A stretch of 20,977 nt of DNA, taken from an uncultured Acetatifactor sp. Its GTDB lineage: Bacteria; Bacillota; Clostridia; Lachnospirales; Lachnospiraceae. The DNA is taken from contig CAKRRU010000033.1 in the NCBI GenBank assembly GCA_934394515.1, positions 1 to 20,977 on the forward strand, in the 5' to 3' direction. Below the pieces are notes generated by a model. The model worked only from the letters and a program-made list of their open reading frames with translations. It had not been told where the DNA came from and made no database searches. The position numbers and the translations under genes were made by a program. This document shows, in pieces, positions 1-7,817 of the stretch. Numbering within the stretch: position 1 is the first letter of the stretch; each line of letters opens with the position of its first letter.

Positions 1-1421
1 AGACGGTCGATACCGTAACCGATACCGCCGGTAGGAGGCATACCGATCTCCAGTGCGTTCATGAAATCTTCATCGGTCGTATTGGCTTCCTCATCGCCTG
101 CTGCCAGTGCAGCTTCCTGCGCCTTGAAACGCTCTCTCTGGTCAATGGGGTCATTTAACTCGGAATATGCGTTACACATCTCACGTCCGTAGATGAATAA
201 CTCGAAACGCTCTACATAATCAGGCTTATCCGGCTTTCTCTTGGTCAGAGGAGAGATCTCTACCGGATGGTCCATGATGAATACGGGCTGGATCAGATGC
301 TCTTCTACGAACTCCTCGAAGAACAGGTTCAGGATGTCGCCCTTGGCATGACGCTCTTCGTAATGCACACCCTTCTCGTCTGCCAGCTTCTTGGCTGCAG
401 CGGTATCGGGTACCTGGTCAAAGTCAACGCCTGCATATTTCTTGACTGCATCTACCATGGTCAGTCTCTCGAAGGGCTTGCCCAGGTCAATGGTCTCTTC
501 TGCATAAGGGATCACTGTGGTACCGCATACTTCCTGTGCCACATAGCGGAACATGTTCTCAGTCAGATCCATCATTCCGTAGTAGTCGGTGTATGCCTGG
601 TACAGCTCCATCAGCGTGAACTCCGGATTGTGTCTGGTGTCCAGACCTTCGTTACGGAATACTCTGCCGATCTCAAAGACACGCTCCATGCCGCCGACGA
701 TCAGTCTTTTCAGATACAGCTCCAGGGAGATACGCAGCTTCACATCCTCATCCAGTGCATTGTAATGGGTCTCGAACGGTCTTGCTGCCGCACCGCCGGC
801 ATTGGATACCAGCATGGGAGTCTCCACTTCCAGGAATCCCTGTCCTTCCAGATAACGACGGATTGCACTGATGATCCTGGAACGCTTTACGAAAGTATCC
901 TTAACATCCTGATTCATGATCAGGTCGGTATAACGCTGACGATAACGGATATCGGTATTGGTCAGGCCGTGGAACTTCTCAGGCAGGATCTGTAAGCTCT
1001 TGGACAGCAGTGTTACCTTGGACGCATGCACGGAGATCTCTCCGGTCTTGGTCTGGAATACTTCGCCCTCGATACCTACGATATCGCCGACATCGTACTT
1101 TTTGAAATCTGCATAGGATTCCTCGCCGATGCTGTCTCTTGCCACATATACCTGAATATTGCCGGGCAGATCCTGTACATTACAGAAGGATGCCTTACCC
1201 ATGACACGTTTTGCCATGACACGTCCTGCGATACGGACGGTCTTGCCTTCCAGTTCCGCGAAATTATTCTTGATATCTGTGCTGTGATGGGTCACATCAT
1301 ATTTTGTGATCTGGAAAGGATCCTTTCCTGCTTCCTGCAGGTTAGCCAGCTTTTCACGCTTTACCTTTAACAGCTGGTGAATATCCTGCTCCTGTACCTT
1401 TGTATTCTGTGTATCTGCCAC
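1..1421 (-). CDS. lysS: Lysyl-tRNA synthetase, class II (3' end cut by window edge)
   Basis: Charges tRNA-Lys with lysine in the cytoplasm. The frame opens at a GTG (1419-1421) preceded by a good GGAG ribosome binding site about 9 bases upstream, and runs unbroken to the edge, giving about 473 residues of the roughly 500 expected. The N-terminal part carries the OB-fold anticodon-binding domain (around GKTVRIAGRVMAKRVMGKASF). Class II motif 2 is seen as FRNEGLDTRHNPEFT near 620-665. Motif 3 starts at the edge as GGIGYGIDRL (residues 465-474). The last ~30 residues lie outside the window. It follows greA by 26 bp, so the two are surely cotranscribed, as in many clostridia. There is no T-box-like leader in front of it. 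The GTG start is the only odd point; an in-frame ATG start is not visible nearby. Confidence 0.96.
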   Translation of the reverse strand, partial: MADTQNTKVQEQDIHQLLKVKREKLANLQEAGKDPFQITKYDVTHHSTDIKNNFAELEGKTVRIAGRVMAKRVMGKASFCNVQDLPGNIQVYVARDSIGEESYADFKKYDVGDIVGIEGEVFQTKTGEISVHASKVTLLSKSLQILPEKFHGLTNTDIRYRQRYTDLIMNQDVKDTFVKRSRIISAIRRYLEGQGFLEVETPMLVSNAGGAAARPFETHYNALDEDVKLRISLELYLKRLIVGGMERVFEIGRVFRNEGLDTRHNPEFTLMELYQAYTDYYGMMDLTENMFRYVAQEVCGTTVIPYAEETIDLGKPFERLTMVDAVKKYAGVDFDQVPDTAAAKKLADEKGVHYEERHAKGDILNLFFEEFVEEHLIQPVFIMDHPVEISPLTKRKPDKPDYVERFELFIYGREMCNAYSELNDPIDQRERFKAQEAALAAGDEEANTTDEDFMNALEIGMPPTGGIGYGIDR

Positions 1422-1447
1422 TTTTTTCCACTCCTTACTAAACTATC

Positions 1448-1936
1448 TTACTCAACGTTACTTCTCTGGATCTCCAGAATCTTATATGCGAATACACCTG
1501 CGGGTGTCTCTACTTCTACGGTATCGCCGACTTTATGACCGATCAGTGCCTTACCTACGGGGCTCTCGTTGGAGATCTTGCCCTTTAAGCTGTTCGCCTC
1601 GGTAGAACCTACGATTTTGTAATCCAGTTCTTCGCTGTATTCGATGTCCAGGATCTTGACCTGACAGCCGATGTTGATCTTGTCCAGATCTACCTCATCC
1701 TCAACAACGACTTCTGCGTTCTTCAGGATCTTCTCCAGCTCTTCGATACGTGCTTCGATGTCTCTCTGCTCATCTTTTGCTGCATCGTACTCAGCGTTCT
1801 CGGACAGGTCTCCCTGCTCTCTTGCTTCCTTGATCTTCTGGGCAACTTCCTGACGCTTTACTACTTTCAGATCATGTAACTCATCCTCATATTTTCTGAG
1901 GCCTTCGTAGGTCAAAATATTTTTCTTTTCCTGCAT
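1448..1936 (-). CDS. greA: Transcription elongation factor GreA
   Basis: Rescues backtracked RNA polymerase by stimulating cleavage of the nascent RNA 3' end. At 162 aa it has the normal family length. Residues 1-75 form the antiparallel coiled coil with the conserved tip segment [19 protein letters not shown], which carries the acidic residues that reach the polymerase active site. Residues 80-160 form the FKBP-like C-terminal domain ([25 protein letters not shown]). The ATG is preceded by AGGAAGG about 7 bases upstream. It is the first gene of a greA-lysS unit; a full-consensus promoter lies about 80 bases upstream, inside the end of the preceding ORF. Confidence 0.97.
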   Translation of the reverse strand: MQEKKNILTYEGLRKYEDELHDLKVVKRQEVAQKIKEAREQGDLSENAEYDAAKDEQRDIEARIEELEKILKNAEVVVEDEVDLDKINIGCQVKILDIEYSEELDYKIVGSTEANSLKGKISNESPVGKALIGHKVGDTVEVETPAGVFAYKILEIQRSNVE

Positions 1937-1969
1937 GATACCGCACCTTCCTGTTCTCTATATTTTGTA

Positions 1970-1998
1970 CTGCCGACACTCCCGGCAGCATAACTGCC
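1970..1998 (-). repeat. Overlapping hairpin arms in the greA leader
   Basis: On the transcribed strand the arms read GGCAG, CTGCCG and CGGCAG in order. The middle arm can pair with either neighbour: GGCAG-TTATG-CTGCC (1984-1998) or CTGCCG-N7-CGGCAG (1970-1988). Neither is followed by a T run, so this is not a normal intrinsic terminator for the upstream ORF. It lies between the predicted transcription start and the greA ribosome binding site. Confidence 0.45.
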
Positions 1999-3035
1999 TA
2001 ATCAACCGGGTTATTATACCCATTTTTGCTGATGATGTCAAGGTATTCCAAGGCTTTTCGGGGTTCTTTCCACTCTTTTTTCAACGAAAAATAGCGGATT
2101 TGCGGACATTGTCCGGCAAGCCTTCTCTCCTTTTCCTCTGATGCTGCAAAATCCAGCCAGACGCTGCCCACAGGGAGCCCACCGCCATGGACTTTTTCAC
2201 TGTCACAGAAATCCAGTACCACGCAAGGATGCGTCTCTTTCCATTGCACTCTTGCATAGTCTGCCGTCGCAGGGAGTAAAGATACCTCTGCAATCAATCC
2301 ATATTCGTCTTCCAGCTCGTCCACAAGCCACTCCTCATCCTCGCGATATTCTCTGTCCGTCAGATACCATTTTATGCTTTGCAGTCCGCAGGCATAACGG
2401 AGGATGATATAGGGCAGATACGTATTTCTCCCCAATAGAATTAAATCCGGATAAACAGGCAGGTGATCTGTTTTTTCCCCATATTGCAACAGATGCTCCA
2501 CCCAGTTCTGCTGCCGGTACTCCCGAAACTCCCTGCCATAATATAAAGAAAGAGGCTCGCGGCACACCACATAGGTGTGATCCGGATCCTCTGTCAGTTC
2601 GTACAGTTGTGTCAGAATATTTACTTCTGCGCAATTGCCGGTTTTTCTCAATTTCCCGGTCTTCCTGAATTTAATTTTTATACGCTTTCCCCATTTTGCG
2701 TTTCTGCAACATTGTTCTGACATTTCGCTCTCTTTGTGACAGTTCCTCATGTTATTGTCTGCACACCCCATGACAGCAACTTTCACCAGTCGATAATCGG
2801 GGAACAGATACTCGGTCCGTTTTAACTGTATCGGTTCCTCTCTGCCCCCGGAATGTTTATTGTCAAAATGCTTTTCACAGACATTGCTTTCCTCAGAATC
2901 TTTGGGACTAAAAATTTTTTGCAGCCGGGAGAAATGTTTCTTATGCTCCGGCTGTTTTTCCGCCTGCCGATTTTCTGTTTTTCGCTCATCTTCACAGGTA
3001 TTGCGCTTTGCATAAAAATATAAAATCGTGTCCAT
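1998..3035 (-). CDS. Unrecognised protein (up to 345 aa)
   Basis: I do not recognise this family. The frame is open for 345 codons between dusB and greA. The first ~75 residues are very rich in Lys, Arg and Glu and look unstructured. Residues ~80-150 contain scattered Cys residues (MGCADNNMRNC, SEQCC) and a very basic patch (KRIKIKFRKTGKLRKTG). The C-terminal half looks like a folded alpha/beta domain (LPVYPDLILLGRN, HPCVVLDFCDSEKV). No signal peptide or membrane segment is visible. The ATG chosen at 3035 has no clear ribosome binding site, so the true start may be further in. It is read in the same direction as dusB, 109 bp downstream of it. The last ten or so codons double as the greA promoter. 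Coding is likely but the start and N-terminal half are uncertain. Confidence 0.55.
   Translation of the reverse strand: MDTILYFYAKRNTCEDERKTENRQAEKQPEHKKHFSRLQKIFSPKDSEESNVCEKHFDNKHSGGREEPIQLKRTEYLFPDYRLVKVAVMGCADNNMRNCHKESEMSEQCCRNAKWGKRIKIKFRKTGKLRKTGNCAEVNILTQLYELTEDPDHTYVVCREPLSLYYGREFREYRQQNWVEHLLQYGEKTDHLPVYPDLILLGRNTYLPYIILRYACGLQSIKWYLTDREYREDEEWLVDELEDEYGLIAEVSLLPATADYARVQWKETHPCVVLDFCDSEKVHGGGLPVGSVWLDFAASEEKERRLAGQCPQIRYFSLKKEWKEPRKALEYLDIISKNGYNNPVD
2013..2041 (-). promoter_or_regulatory. Consensus sigma-A promoter for greA-lysS
   Basis: TTGACA (2036-2041), a 17-bp spacer and TATAAT (2013-2018), a full match to the vegetative consensus. It lies wholly within the last codons of the upstream 345-codon ORF, whose stop is at 1998-2000. 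Predicted start near 2006 leaves a leader of about 70 nt before greA. Confidence 0.88.
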
Positions 3036-3144
3036 GGTTCATTGTATGCAGCTTCATGGTTTCTATTCACTTTATGCCATATCCACATCACAGTACATCG
3101 ACAGATAACTATTTCACATAGCTCTCATTTTCCTCTGCCGTCTT

Positions 3145-4119
3145 TCATACTTCATCCGGGAAAATCTCGTGTACACCCCTGATCAGTTCCTCCATCTTCT
3201 CCATGGTATTGATGGTCTGGCGGAAATGTGCCGAATGGGGCATACCCACGGTGTACCAGGACAGGTGCTTGCGCATCTCCCGGACGCCGGTGTATTCTCC
3301 CTTATATTCCAGCTGCAGTGCGGCATGACGCAGGATCAGTTCCCGCTTTTCCCGGTTGTCAGGTCTCTCCGGAATCGTGCCGTTCTCCAGATAGGATACC
3401 ACTTCCCGGAAGATCCAGGGATTGCCCTCTGCCGCTCTGCCGATCATCACGCCGTCACAACCGGTCTGTTCCATAATGGCTTTCGCTTTCTGCGGGCTGT
3501 CCACATCACCGTTGCCGATGACCGGGATCTTCACCGCATCCTTCACCTGCGCAATGATATCCCAGTCTGCCTGTCCGCTGTAGTACTGGGCTCTCGTCCG
3601 TCCATGCACCGCTACCGCCGCCACACCGCAGGCTTCTGCGATCTTCGCGATCTCTACGGCATTCACATGGTCATCATCGAAGCCCTTACGAATTTTCACT
3701 GTTACCGGCTTGTCAATGGCTTTCACCAGAGCCGTCAGAATCTGCTCCACCAGCTTCGGATCTTTCATCAGCGCAGAACCTTCCCCGTTATTCACGACCT
3801 TCGGCACCGGACATCCCATGTTCAGATCCAGAATGGAAAAAGGTCGTTCCTCGATACGTTTTGCCATCTCCGCAAGGATCTGCGGATCCGATCCGAACAG
3901 CTGCAAAGATGCCGGAACCTCGTCCGGATGAATCTCCATCAGGCTGTCCGTATTTTTATTGTTATAATATATGGCCTTGGCACTTACCATCTCCATGCAC
4001 ACCATTGCCGCGCCCATTTCTCTGCAGAGCAAACGAAATGGCAGGTCGGATACGCCTGCCATGGGTGCCAGGATCACAGGATTGTCCAGGGTCACATTGC
4101 CAATCTGTAATTTCTTCAT
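3145..4119 (-). CDS. dusB: tRNA-dihydrouridine synthase (DusB type)
   Basis: FMN enzyme that reduces uridine to dihydrouridine in the D-loop of tRNAs, using NAD(P)H. At 324 aa it is full length. The TIM barrel shows the family motifs in order: PMAGVSDLPFR (19-29), LNMGCP (99-104) with catalytic Cys103, KIRKG (142-146), VHGRT (171-175), GNGD (202-205) and IGRAAEGNPWIF (226-237), the last two binding FMN phosphate. The start has a GGAG ribosome binding site 6 bases upstream. It follows coaX by 34 bp, so the two share a transcript. Assignment to DusB rather than another Dus subgroup rests on the motif style and on the coaX/greA/lysS context usual in Firmicutes. Confidence 0.95.
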   Translation of the reverse strand: MKKLQIGNVTLDNPVILAPMAGVSDLPFRLLCREMGAAMVCMEMVSAKAIYYNNKNTDSLMEIHPDEVPASLQLFGSDPQILAEMAKRIEERPFSILDLNMGCPVPKVVNNGEGSALMKDPKLVEQILTALVKAIDKPVTVKIRKGFDDDHVNAVEIAKIAEACGVAAVAVHGRTRAQYYSGQADWDIIAQVKDAVKIPVIGNGDVDSPQKAKAIMEQTGCDGVMIGRAAEGNPWIFREVVSYLENGTIPERPDNREKRELILRHAALQLEYKGEYTGVREMRKHLSWYTVGMPHSAHFRQTINTMEKMEELIRGVHEIFPDEV

Positions 4120-4153
4120 GTATTCTCCGTTTTATCGAGTATTTATGCGGTAA

Positions 4154-4927
4154 TTACGCCTTACGGTTCTTGTCATAGATGATGCGCAGTCCGTCCAGCG
4201 TCAGATAACTGTCGTAGATATCAATGCAGTCGGTCTCGTCCGCGATAACGCGTCCCAGTCCGCCGGTGGCTACTACCTTCAGGTTATCCAGTCCGCTTTC
4301 TTCTTTCACCTTGCGGATAATATATTCCGTCTGCCCGATCTGTCCGTACATCAGTCCTGCCTGCATACTGGTAATGGTCTCCTGCGCCAGGATCGACTTC
4401 GGCTTGCGGATCTCAATATTCGGCAGTTTCGCGGTCTCTCTCCACAGCGCTTCCGAGCTGATCCGGATACCGGGCGCCGTAATTCCCGCGGTAAATCTTC
4501 CGTCCTCCGTGATCAGATCATAAGTGGTCGCTGTACCGAAATCCAGCACCAGCACCGGGCCGCCGTATTTTACATAGGCTGCGACCGCATCCACGATGCG
4601 GTCTGCACCAATGGCTCTGGGGTCTTCCGTAGCGACCTTGATGCCGCTCTTCACCCCGGGCCCCACGATCAACGGTTTCGTCTTCAGATATCTGATAATG
4701 CAGCTTGTCAAAGAATGCATCACATCAGGCACTACGCTGGCAATGATAGTTCCCTCGATGTCCGCCGCTTCAATGCCGTTATTTTTCAACAGCTGAGTGA
4801 TCATAATGCCGTATTCATCGGAGGTTCTGGGGGTCTTCGTCATGATTCGGAAGGTAGCTGCCAGCTTTTTCCCCTGAAAGACACCCATCGTCATATTCGT
4901 ATTGCCTACATCGATGACAAAAATCAT
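4154..4927 (-). CDS. coaX: Type III pantothenate kinase
   Basis: Phosphorylates pantothenate, the first step of coenzyme A synthesis. The type III enzyme belongs to the ASKHA fold, needs a monovalent cation and is not inhibited by CoA. Visible motifs are the N-terminal phosphate loop DVGNTN (6-11), GADR (107-110) with catalytic Asp109, DFGTATT (129-135), and ATGGLG towards the C-terminus. At 257 aa it is of normal length. Its ATG overlaps the stop of the upstream DUF6145-like gene (ATGA, 4924-4927) and its ribosome binding site GGGGAGG lies inside that gene's end, so translation is probably coupled. Confidence 0.96.
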   Translation of the reverse strand: MIFVIDVGNTNMTMGVFQGKKLAATFRIMTKTPRTSDEYGIMITQLLKNNGIEAADIEGTIIASVVPDVMHSLTSCIIRYLKTKPLIVGPGVKSGIKVATEDPRAIGADRIVDAVAAYVKYGGPVLVLDFGTATTYDLITEDGRFTAGITAPGIRISSEALWRETAKLPNIEIRKPKSILAQETITSMQAGLMYGQIGQTEYIIRKVKEESGLDNLKVVATGGLGRVIADETDCIDIYDSYLTLDGLRIIYDKNRKA

Positions 4928-5295
4928 TCGTCGTCCTCCCCGTCTTCTTCATCCAAAAGCTCCGATACGTCTTCTTTTTTGATAAATACACGATAATACA
5001 GGCTTAAGGATTCAAAAAGCTCCTGTCTGTTCCTGCGGATCTCGGAGATCAGGAGTCCGGAAGAAATCTCATCATAATAAATGTCATCTTCCTCCGCATT
5101 GGTCTCCATGATCACATTGCCGTCCTCTTCAAACGCGATGGTAAAAATACCGCCCACTTCTTCCGTAAAAAGGACACAGATGATATGCAATTCCTCCTTG
5201 ATGGATTCCGGGATCATCTTGAATTTTTCTTCGTTAAAATAATACTTTTTCTCATAGGCATTGGCGCCGCAGAGCACGATCTTATTTTCGTCCAT
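4924..5295 (-). CDS. Small acidic conserved protein (DUF6145-like)
   Basis: A 123-aa cytoplasmic protein with no signal peptide or membrane segment. From memory it resembles the DUF6145 family of Lachnospiraceae, whose members begin with a [19 protein letters not shown] segment; here this is at residues 7-21. The middle ([28 protein letters not shown]) predicts beta strands, followed by two helices ([26 protein letters not shown]) and a very acidic tail ([11 protein letters not shown]). The function is unknown. Its stop overlaps the coaX start by four bases, so it is produced together with pantothenate kinase. An AGGA-type site lies about 9 bases before its ATG. I infer a tie to coaX only from the coupling. 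Confidence 0.75.
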   Translation of the reverse strand: MDENKIVLCGANAYEKKYYFNEEKFKMIPESIKEELHIICVLFTEEVGGIFTIAFEEDGNVIMETNAEEDDIYYDEISSGLLISEIRRNRQELFESLSLYYRVFIKKEDVSELLDEEDGEDDE

Positions 5296-5331
5296 AGTTC
5301 TGTCCTGTTCCTGATTTGTATCATGTCTTGC

Positions 5332-5378
5332 AACAATTCAAATTCAACATCGTTTTGCAAACGATAGTCTGAATTGTT
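5332..5378. repeat. Nested inverted repeat upstream of the DUF6145-like gene
   Basis: The outer arms AACAATTCA (5332-5340) and TGAATTGTT (5370-5378) are perfect 9-bp complements. Inside them ATCGTTT (5349-5355) and AAACGAT (5359-5365) form a second perfect 7-bp stem with a TGC loop. No T run follows on the minus strand. It sits in the 201-bp gap between birA and the DUF6145-like gene, 36 bp before the latter's start, where an operator or a leader hairpin would be expected. The rest of the gap holds no gene that I can see. Confidence 0.55.
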
Positions 5379-5496
5379 ATATTTTAAAGTTCTTATCGCA
5401 TCCGATACTTTTCTCGTGACCTAAGCTCATAGGATAAGTTATACAATTGCCACTAATTTCCGTTAGCTAATTGCACGTTTTCTTAGTTTCCGAGTG

Positions 5497-6540
5497 TTAC
5501 ACATACCCATACACACCGCGTACAGACACCTCACCTGCATAGACTTCCTCCACGGTGCCGTCCTGTCGCTCTACGAGGAGCTCTCCCTGGTCATTGATGC
5601 CTCTGGCAATGCCGCGGTACTCTCCCTTCGGATCCAGTACACAGACTTCTCTGTCCTGATTCACCAGAAGCCCCGCATAGGATGCACGCAGTCCCTTCAG
5701 ATTATGTGTCTGTAAGAAGATCTCATAATCTTCCTCAAAAGCTTCCATAATATCAACGATCAGCTGACTACGGGAGATCTGGAAACCGCACTGCTCATCT
5801 ATCGCCGCCGCTCTGTCACGAATCTCTTCCGGGAATTCCTGTCTGCGCACATTGATCCCTACGCCAATCACGATATGTTGGATATAATTCTGCTCCATGC
5901 TCATCTCTGTGAGAATACCGCAGACCTTTTTTCCATCCACCACGATATCGTTCGGCCACTTGATGCCGACTTTGTCAGCCGCGGCCTCATTGTCACGGCA
6001 CAGCGTCTGCCGGATGCCCTTTGCCACAGCCAATGCCATGACTAAAGTCAACATCGGTGCACAATCTGCAGAAAAATCAGGTTTTAACAGCAGGGTATAA
6101 TAAATATTGATCCCTGCAGGGCTCTCCCAGCCGCGTCCTCTGCGTCCTCTTCCGGCCGTCTGCTTGTCCGCCACGACCAGCAGTCCGTTCTCTGCTCCCT
6201 GCTCCGCTTCCTGTTTGGCGCGGATATTGGTAGAGTCGATGCTGTCAAAAAAGAGTAAGGGATGTCCTACCCAGTTTGTCTTAAGACGGCTCTGGATATC
6301 GGCCTGATTATAGACTTCCTCCGTCTGATCCACCAGACGGTATCCCCGGTTCTGCACCGCTTCAATGACATAGCCTTCTTTTTTCAATTGTCCGATGGCT
6401 TTCCATACCGCAGTTCTCGACACGCCGAACTGTTCGCAGAGCTCCTGTCCGGAGACGAAAGCCTCTGACTCCGGCGCTCCTGCTGCCACCTGCTCCTTCT
6501 TTTCCCGAAGGAGCTCTAATATCTTTGCTTTCATACTCAT
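5497..6540 (-). CDS. birA: Bifunctional biotin-protein ligase / biotin operon repressor
   Basis: Makes biotinyl-AMP and transfers biotin to a lysine of carboxylase carrier proteins; in its adenylate-bound form the family also represses biotin genes. The 347 aa show a winged helix-turn-helix (about 5-70, with [20 protein letters not shown]), the catalytic core with GRGRRGRGW (130-138) that grips biotinyl-AMP, KWPND (194-198) and the GKKVCGIL lysine region, and an SH3-like C-terminal domain (about 295-347). The DNA-binding domain makes it the repressor-type rather than the ligase-only form. Its ATG overlaps the argF stop (ATGA at 6537-6540) with no strong site of its own, suggesting coupled translation; a second ATG two codons in is also possible. 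No terminator is visible after it. Confidence 0.95.
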   Translation of the reverse strand: MSMKAKILELLREKKEQVAAGAPESEAFVSGQELCEQFGVSRTAVWKAIGQLKKEGYVIEAVQNRGYRLVDQTEEVYNQADIQSRLKTNWVGHPLLFFDSIDSTNIRAKQEAEQGAENGLLVVADKQTAGRGRRGRGWESPAGINIYYTLLLKPDFSADCAPMLTLVMALAVAKGIRQTLCRDNEAAADKVGIKWPNDIVVDGKKVCGILTEMSMEQNYIQHIVIGVGINVRRQEFPEEIRDRAAAIDEQCGFQISRSQLIVDIMEAFEEDYEIFLQTHNLKGLRASYAGLLVNQDREVCVLDPKGEYRGIARGINDQGELLVERQDGTVEEVYAGEVSVRGVYGYV

Positions 6541-7520
6541 AAAGTTGCCGCCATCACTGCCTTGATCGTATGCATACGGTTCTCAGCCTCTTCAAATACC
6601 AGAGACTGTTTGGATTCAAATACTTCATCGGTTACTTCCATCTCTGTGATACCGAAACGCTCGCCCATCTGGGCTCCAATCTTGGTCTTCAGATCATGGA
6701 ATGCAGGGAGACAATGCATGAAGATTGCCTGCTCGCCGGCATTGTCCATAACCGCTTTGTTCACCTGATAGGGAGACAGTTCTTTAATACGCTCGGTCCA
6801 TACTTCATCCGGCTCGCCCATGGATACCCACACATCTGTATAGATAACATCTGCTCCTGCGGTACCTGCCTTTACATCTTCCGTCAGCGTAATACTGCCG
6901 CCGGTCTGTGCCGCAATTGCCTCGCACTCTGCTACCAGTTCCTTCGCAGGAAAATATTTTGCCGTGGTGCAAGCAGTAAAGTGCATTCCCATCTTTGCAC
7001 AGGCTACCATCAGGGAATTCCCCATATTGTAACGTGCGTCTCCCATGTAAGTCATGCGGATCCCTTTCAGATGTCCGAAATGCTCACGGATGGTCAGAAG
7101 GTCTGCCAGCATCTGGGTGGGATGAAATTCGTTGGTCAGGCCGTTCCATACGGGAACCTTGGAGTATTTTGCCAGTTCCTCTACGATATCCTGTCCGAAC
7201 CCACGGTATTCGATACCCTCGAACATACCGGCCAGAACTCTTGCGGTATCGGCGATACTCTCTTTCTTGCCGATCTGAGAGCCGGTGGGATCCAGATAAG
7301 TCGTTCCCATCCCTAAGTCATGAGCTGCTACTTCAAAGGCGCATCTGGTACGGGTACTGGTCTTCTCGAAGATCAACGCCACGTTCTTGCCTCGGAGAGT
7401 ATCTACGGGGATTCCTTTTTTCTTCTTATCCTTCAGGTCTGCCGCCAGATCCAGCAGATATTCGATCTCTTCCGGTGTAAAGTCCAGTAATTTCAAAAAA
7501 TCGCGTCCCTTTAAATCCAT
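6537..7520 (-). CDS. argF: Ornithine carbamoyltransferase
   Basis: Joins carbamoyl phosphate and ornithine to make citrulline in arginine synthesis, or runs in reverse in the arginine deiminase pathway. At 327 aa it is full length. Carbamoyl-phosphate-binding STRTR is at 55-59, HPTQ at 133-136, the ornithine SMG loop (DVWVSMGE) at 229-236 and HCLPA, with the catalytic Cys, at 269-273. The sequence is of the long ArgI/ArcB-like type, so motifs alone do not decide between an anabolic and a catabolic role. No arcA or arcC lies nearby, which favours the anabolic name. The start has AGAGGAG 5 bases upstream. It leads a two-gene unit with birA and has a clear promoter and long leader. Confidence 0.94.
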   Translation of the reverse strand: MDLKGRDFLKLLDFTPEEIEYLLDLAADLKDKKKKGIPVDTLRGKNVALIFEKTSTRTRCAFEVAAHDLGMGTTYLDPTGSQIGKKESIADTARVLAGMFEGIEYRGFGQDIVEELAKYSKVPVWNGLTNEFHPTQMLADLLTIREHFGHLKGIRMTYMGDARYNMGNSLMVACAKMGMHFTACTTAKYFPAKELVAECEAIAAQTGGSITLTEDVKAGTAGADVIYTDVWVSMGEPDEVWTERIKELSPYQVNKAVMDNAGEQAIFMHCLPAFHDLKTKIGAQMGERFGITEMEVTDEVFESKQSLVFEEAENRMHTIKAVMAATL

Positions 7521-7536
7521 AATACTCCTCTTTTCC

Positions 7537-7562
7537 GAGGCTCTGCGCCGTCCGGCTGCCTC
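7537..7562 (-). repeat. Hairpin just before the argF ribosome binding site
   Basis: On the transcribed strand GAGGC (7558-7562) can pair with GCCTC (7537-7541), enclosing a tight GCCG-GA-CGGC stem. It ends about 5 bases before the AGAGGAG site of argF, so it could affect ribosome access. The rest of the leader (7563-7698) has no gene; it contains another possible AT-rich stem (ATCTTATG/CATGAGAT) followed by TTTT near 7645-7668. Confidence 0.4.
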
Positions 7563-7704
7563 TGTCTTATTTGTATTGTCATAAGCGCTACGAAACTTGC
7601 ATCGCTAATTCCCGTATATTCGCTTTCCCGTCAAAATCTCATGCAAGCATAAGATTCGATATCTGCCTCTCGATATAGCAATCAATAGAAATCTATATGT
7701 AAAC

Positions 7705-7733
7705 AATATACTTCATTATCGGGCGTTTTTCAA
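7705..7733 (-). promoter_or_regulatory. Sigma-A promoter for argF-birA
   Basis: TTGAAA (7728-7733), 17-bp spacer, TATATT (7705-7710). The predicted start near 7698 gives a leader of roughly 178 nt before the argF ATG. I see no clear ArgR box over it. Confidence 0.78.
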
Positions 7734-7749
7734 GTCCTCGCATTTGTAC

Positions 7750-7789
7750 AAAAAGCAGGAACCTCTCCCCTATGGGAAGAGATTCCTGC
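7750..7789 (-). terminator. Intrinsic terminator after the nfeD-SPFH unit
   Basis: GCAGGAA-CTCTTCCC stem arm and its complement (with one mismatch) close on an ATAG loop, followed by TTTTT on the minus strand (7750-7754). The stem spans 7755-7789. It lies 28 bp after the SPFH stop and only 17 bp before the argF -35 element. Confidence 0.92.
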
Positions 7790-7817
7790 CTATTCTCACA
7801 ATATTCTGTTCTGACTA

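Noticed and set aside
267..1370. Plus-strand frames opposite lysS
   Set aside because: The minus strand encodes clear LysRS motifs throughout, so these are shadows.
1422..1447. T-box leader for lysS
   Set aside because: Only 26 bp separate greA and lysS; there is no room for a T-box and none is seen before greA.
2822..3091. Overlapping minus-strand frame of 89 codons at the start of the unknown 345-codon ORF, considered as evidence of a frameshift
   Set aside because: Its translation shows no better domain-like character and there is no homopolymer at the switch point; without homologues a frameshift cannot be supported.
3169..4110. Plus-strand open frame of 313 codons antisense to dusB
   Set aside because: Mirror of a secure enzyme gene; His/Arg/Leu-rich translation and no ribosome binding site.
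5332..5378. BirA (biotin repressor) operator near birA
   Set aside because: The known Firmicute pattern has GTTAAC-type half-sites about 15 bp apart; the arms here are AACAATTCA/TGAATTGTT and do not match.
7563..7733. ArgR box at the argF promoter
   Set aside because: No convincing TGAATA-like palindrome around the -10/-35; only loose AT-rich similarity.
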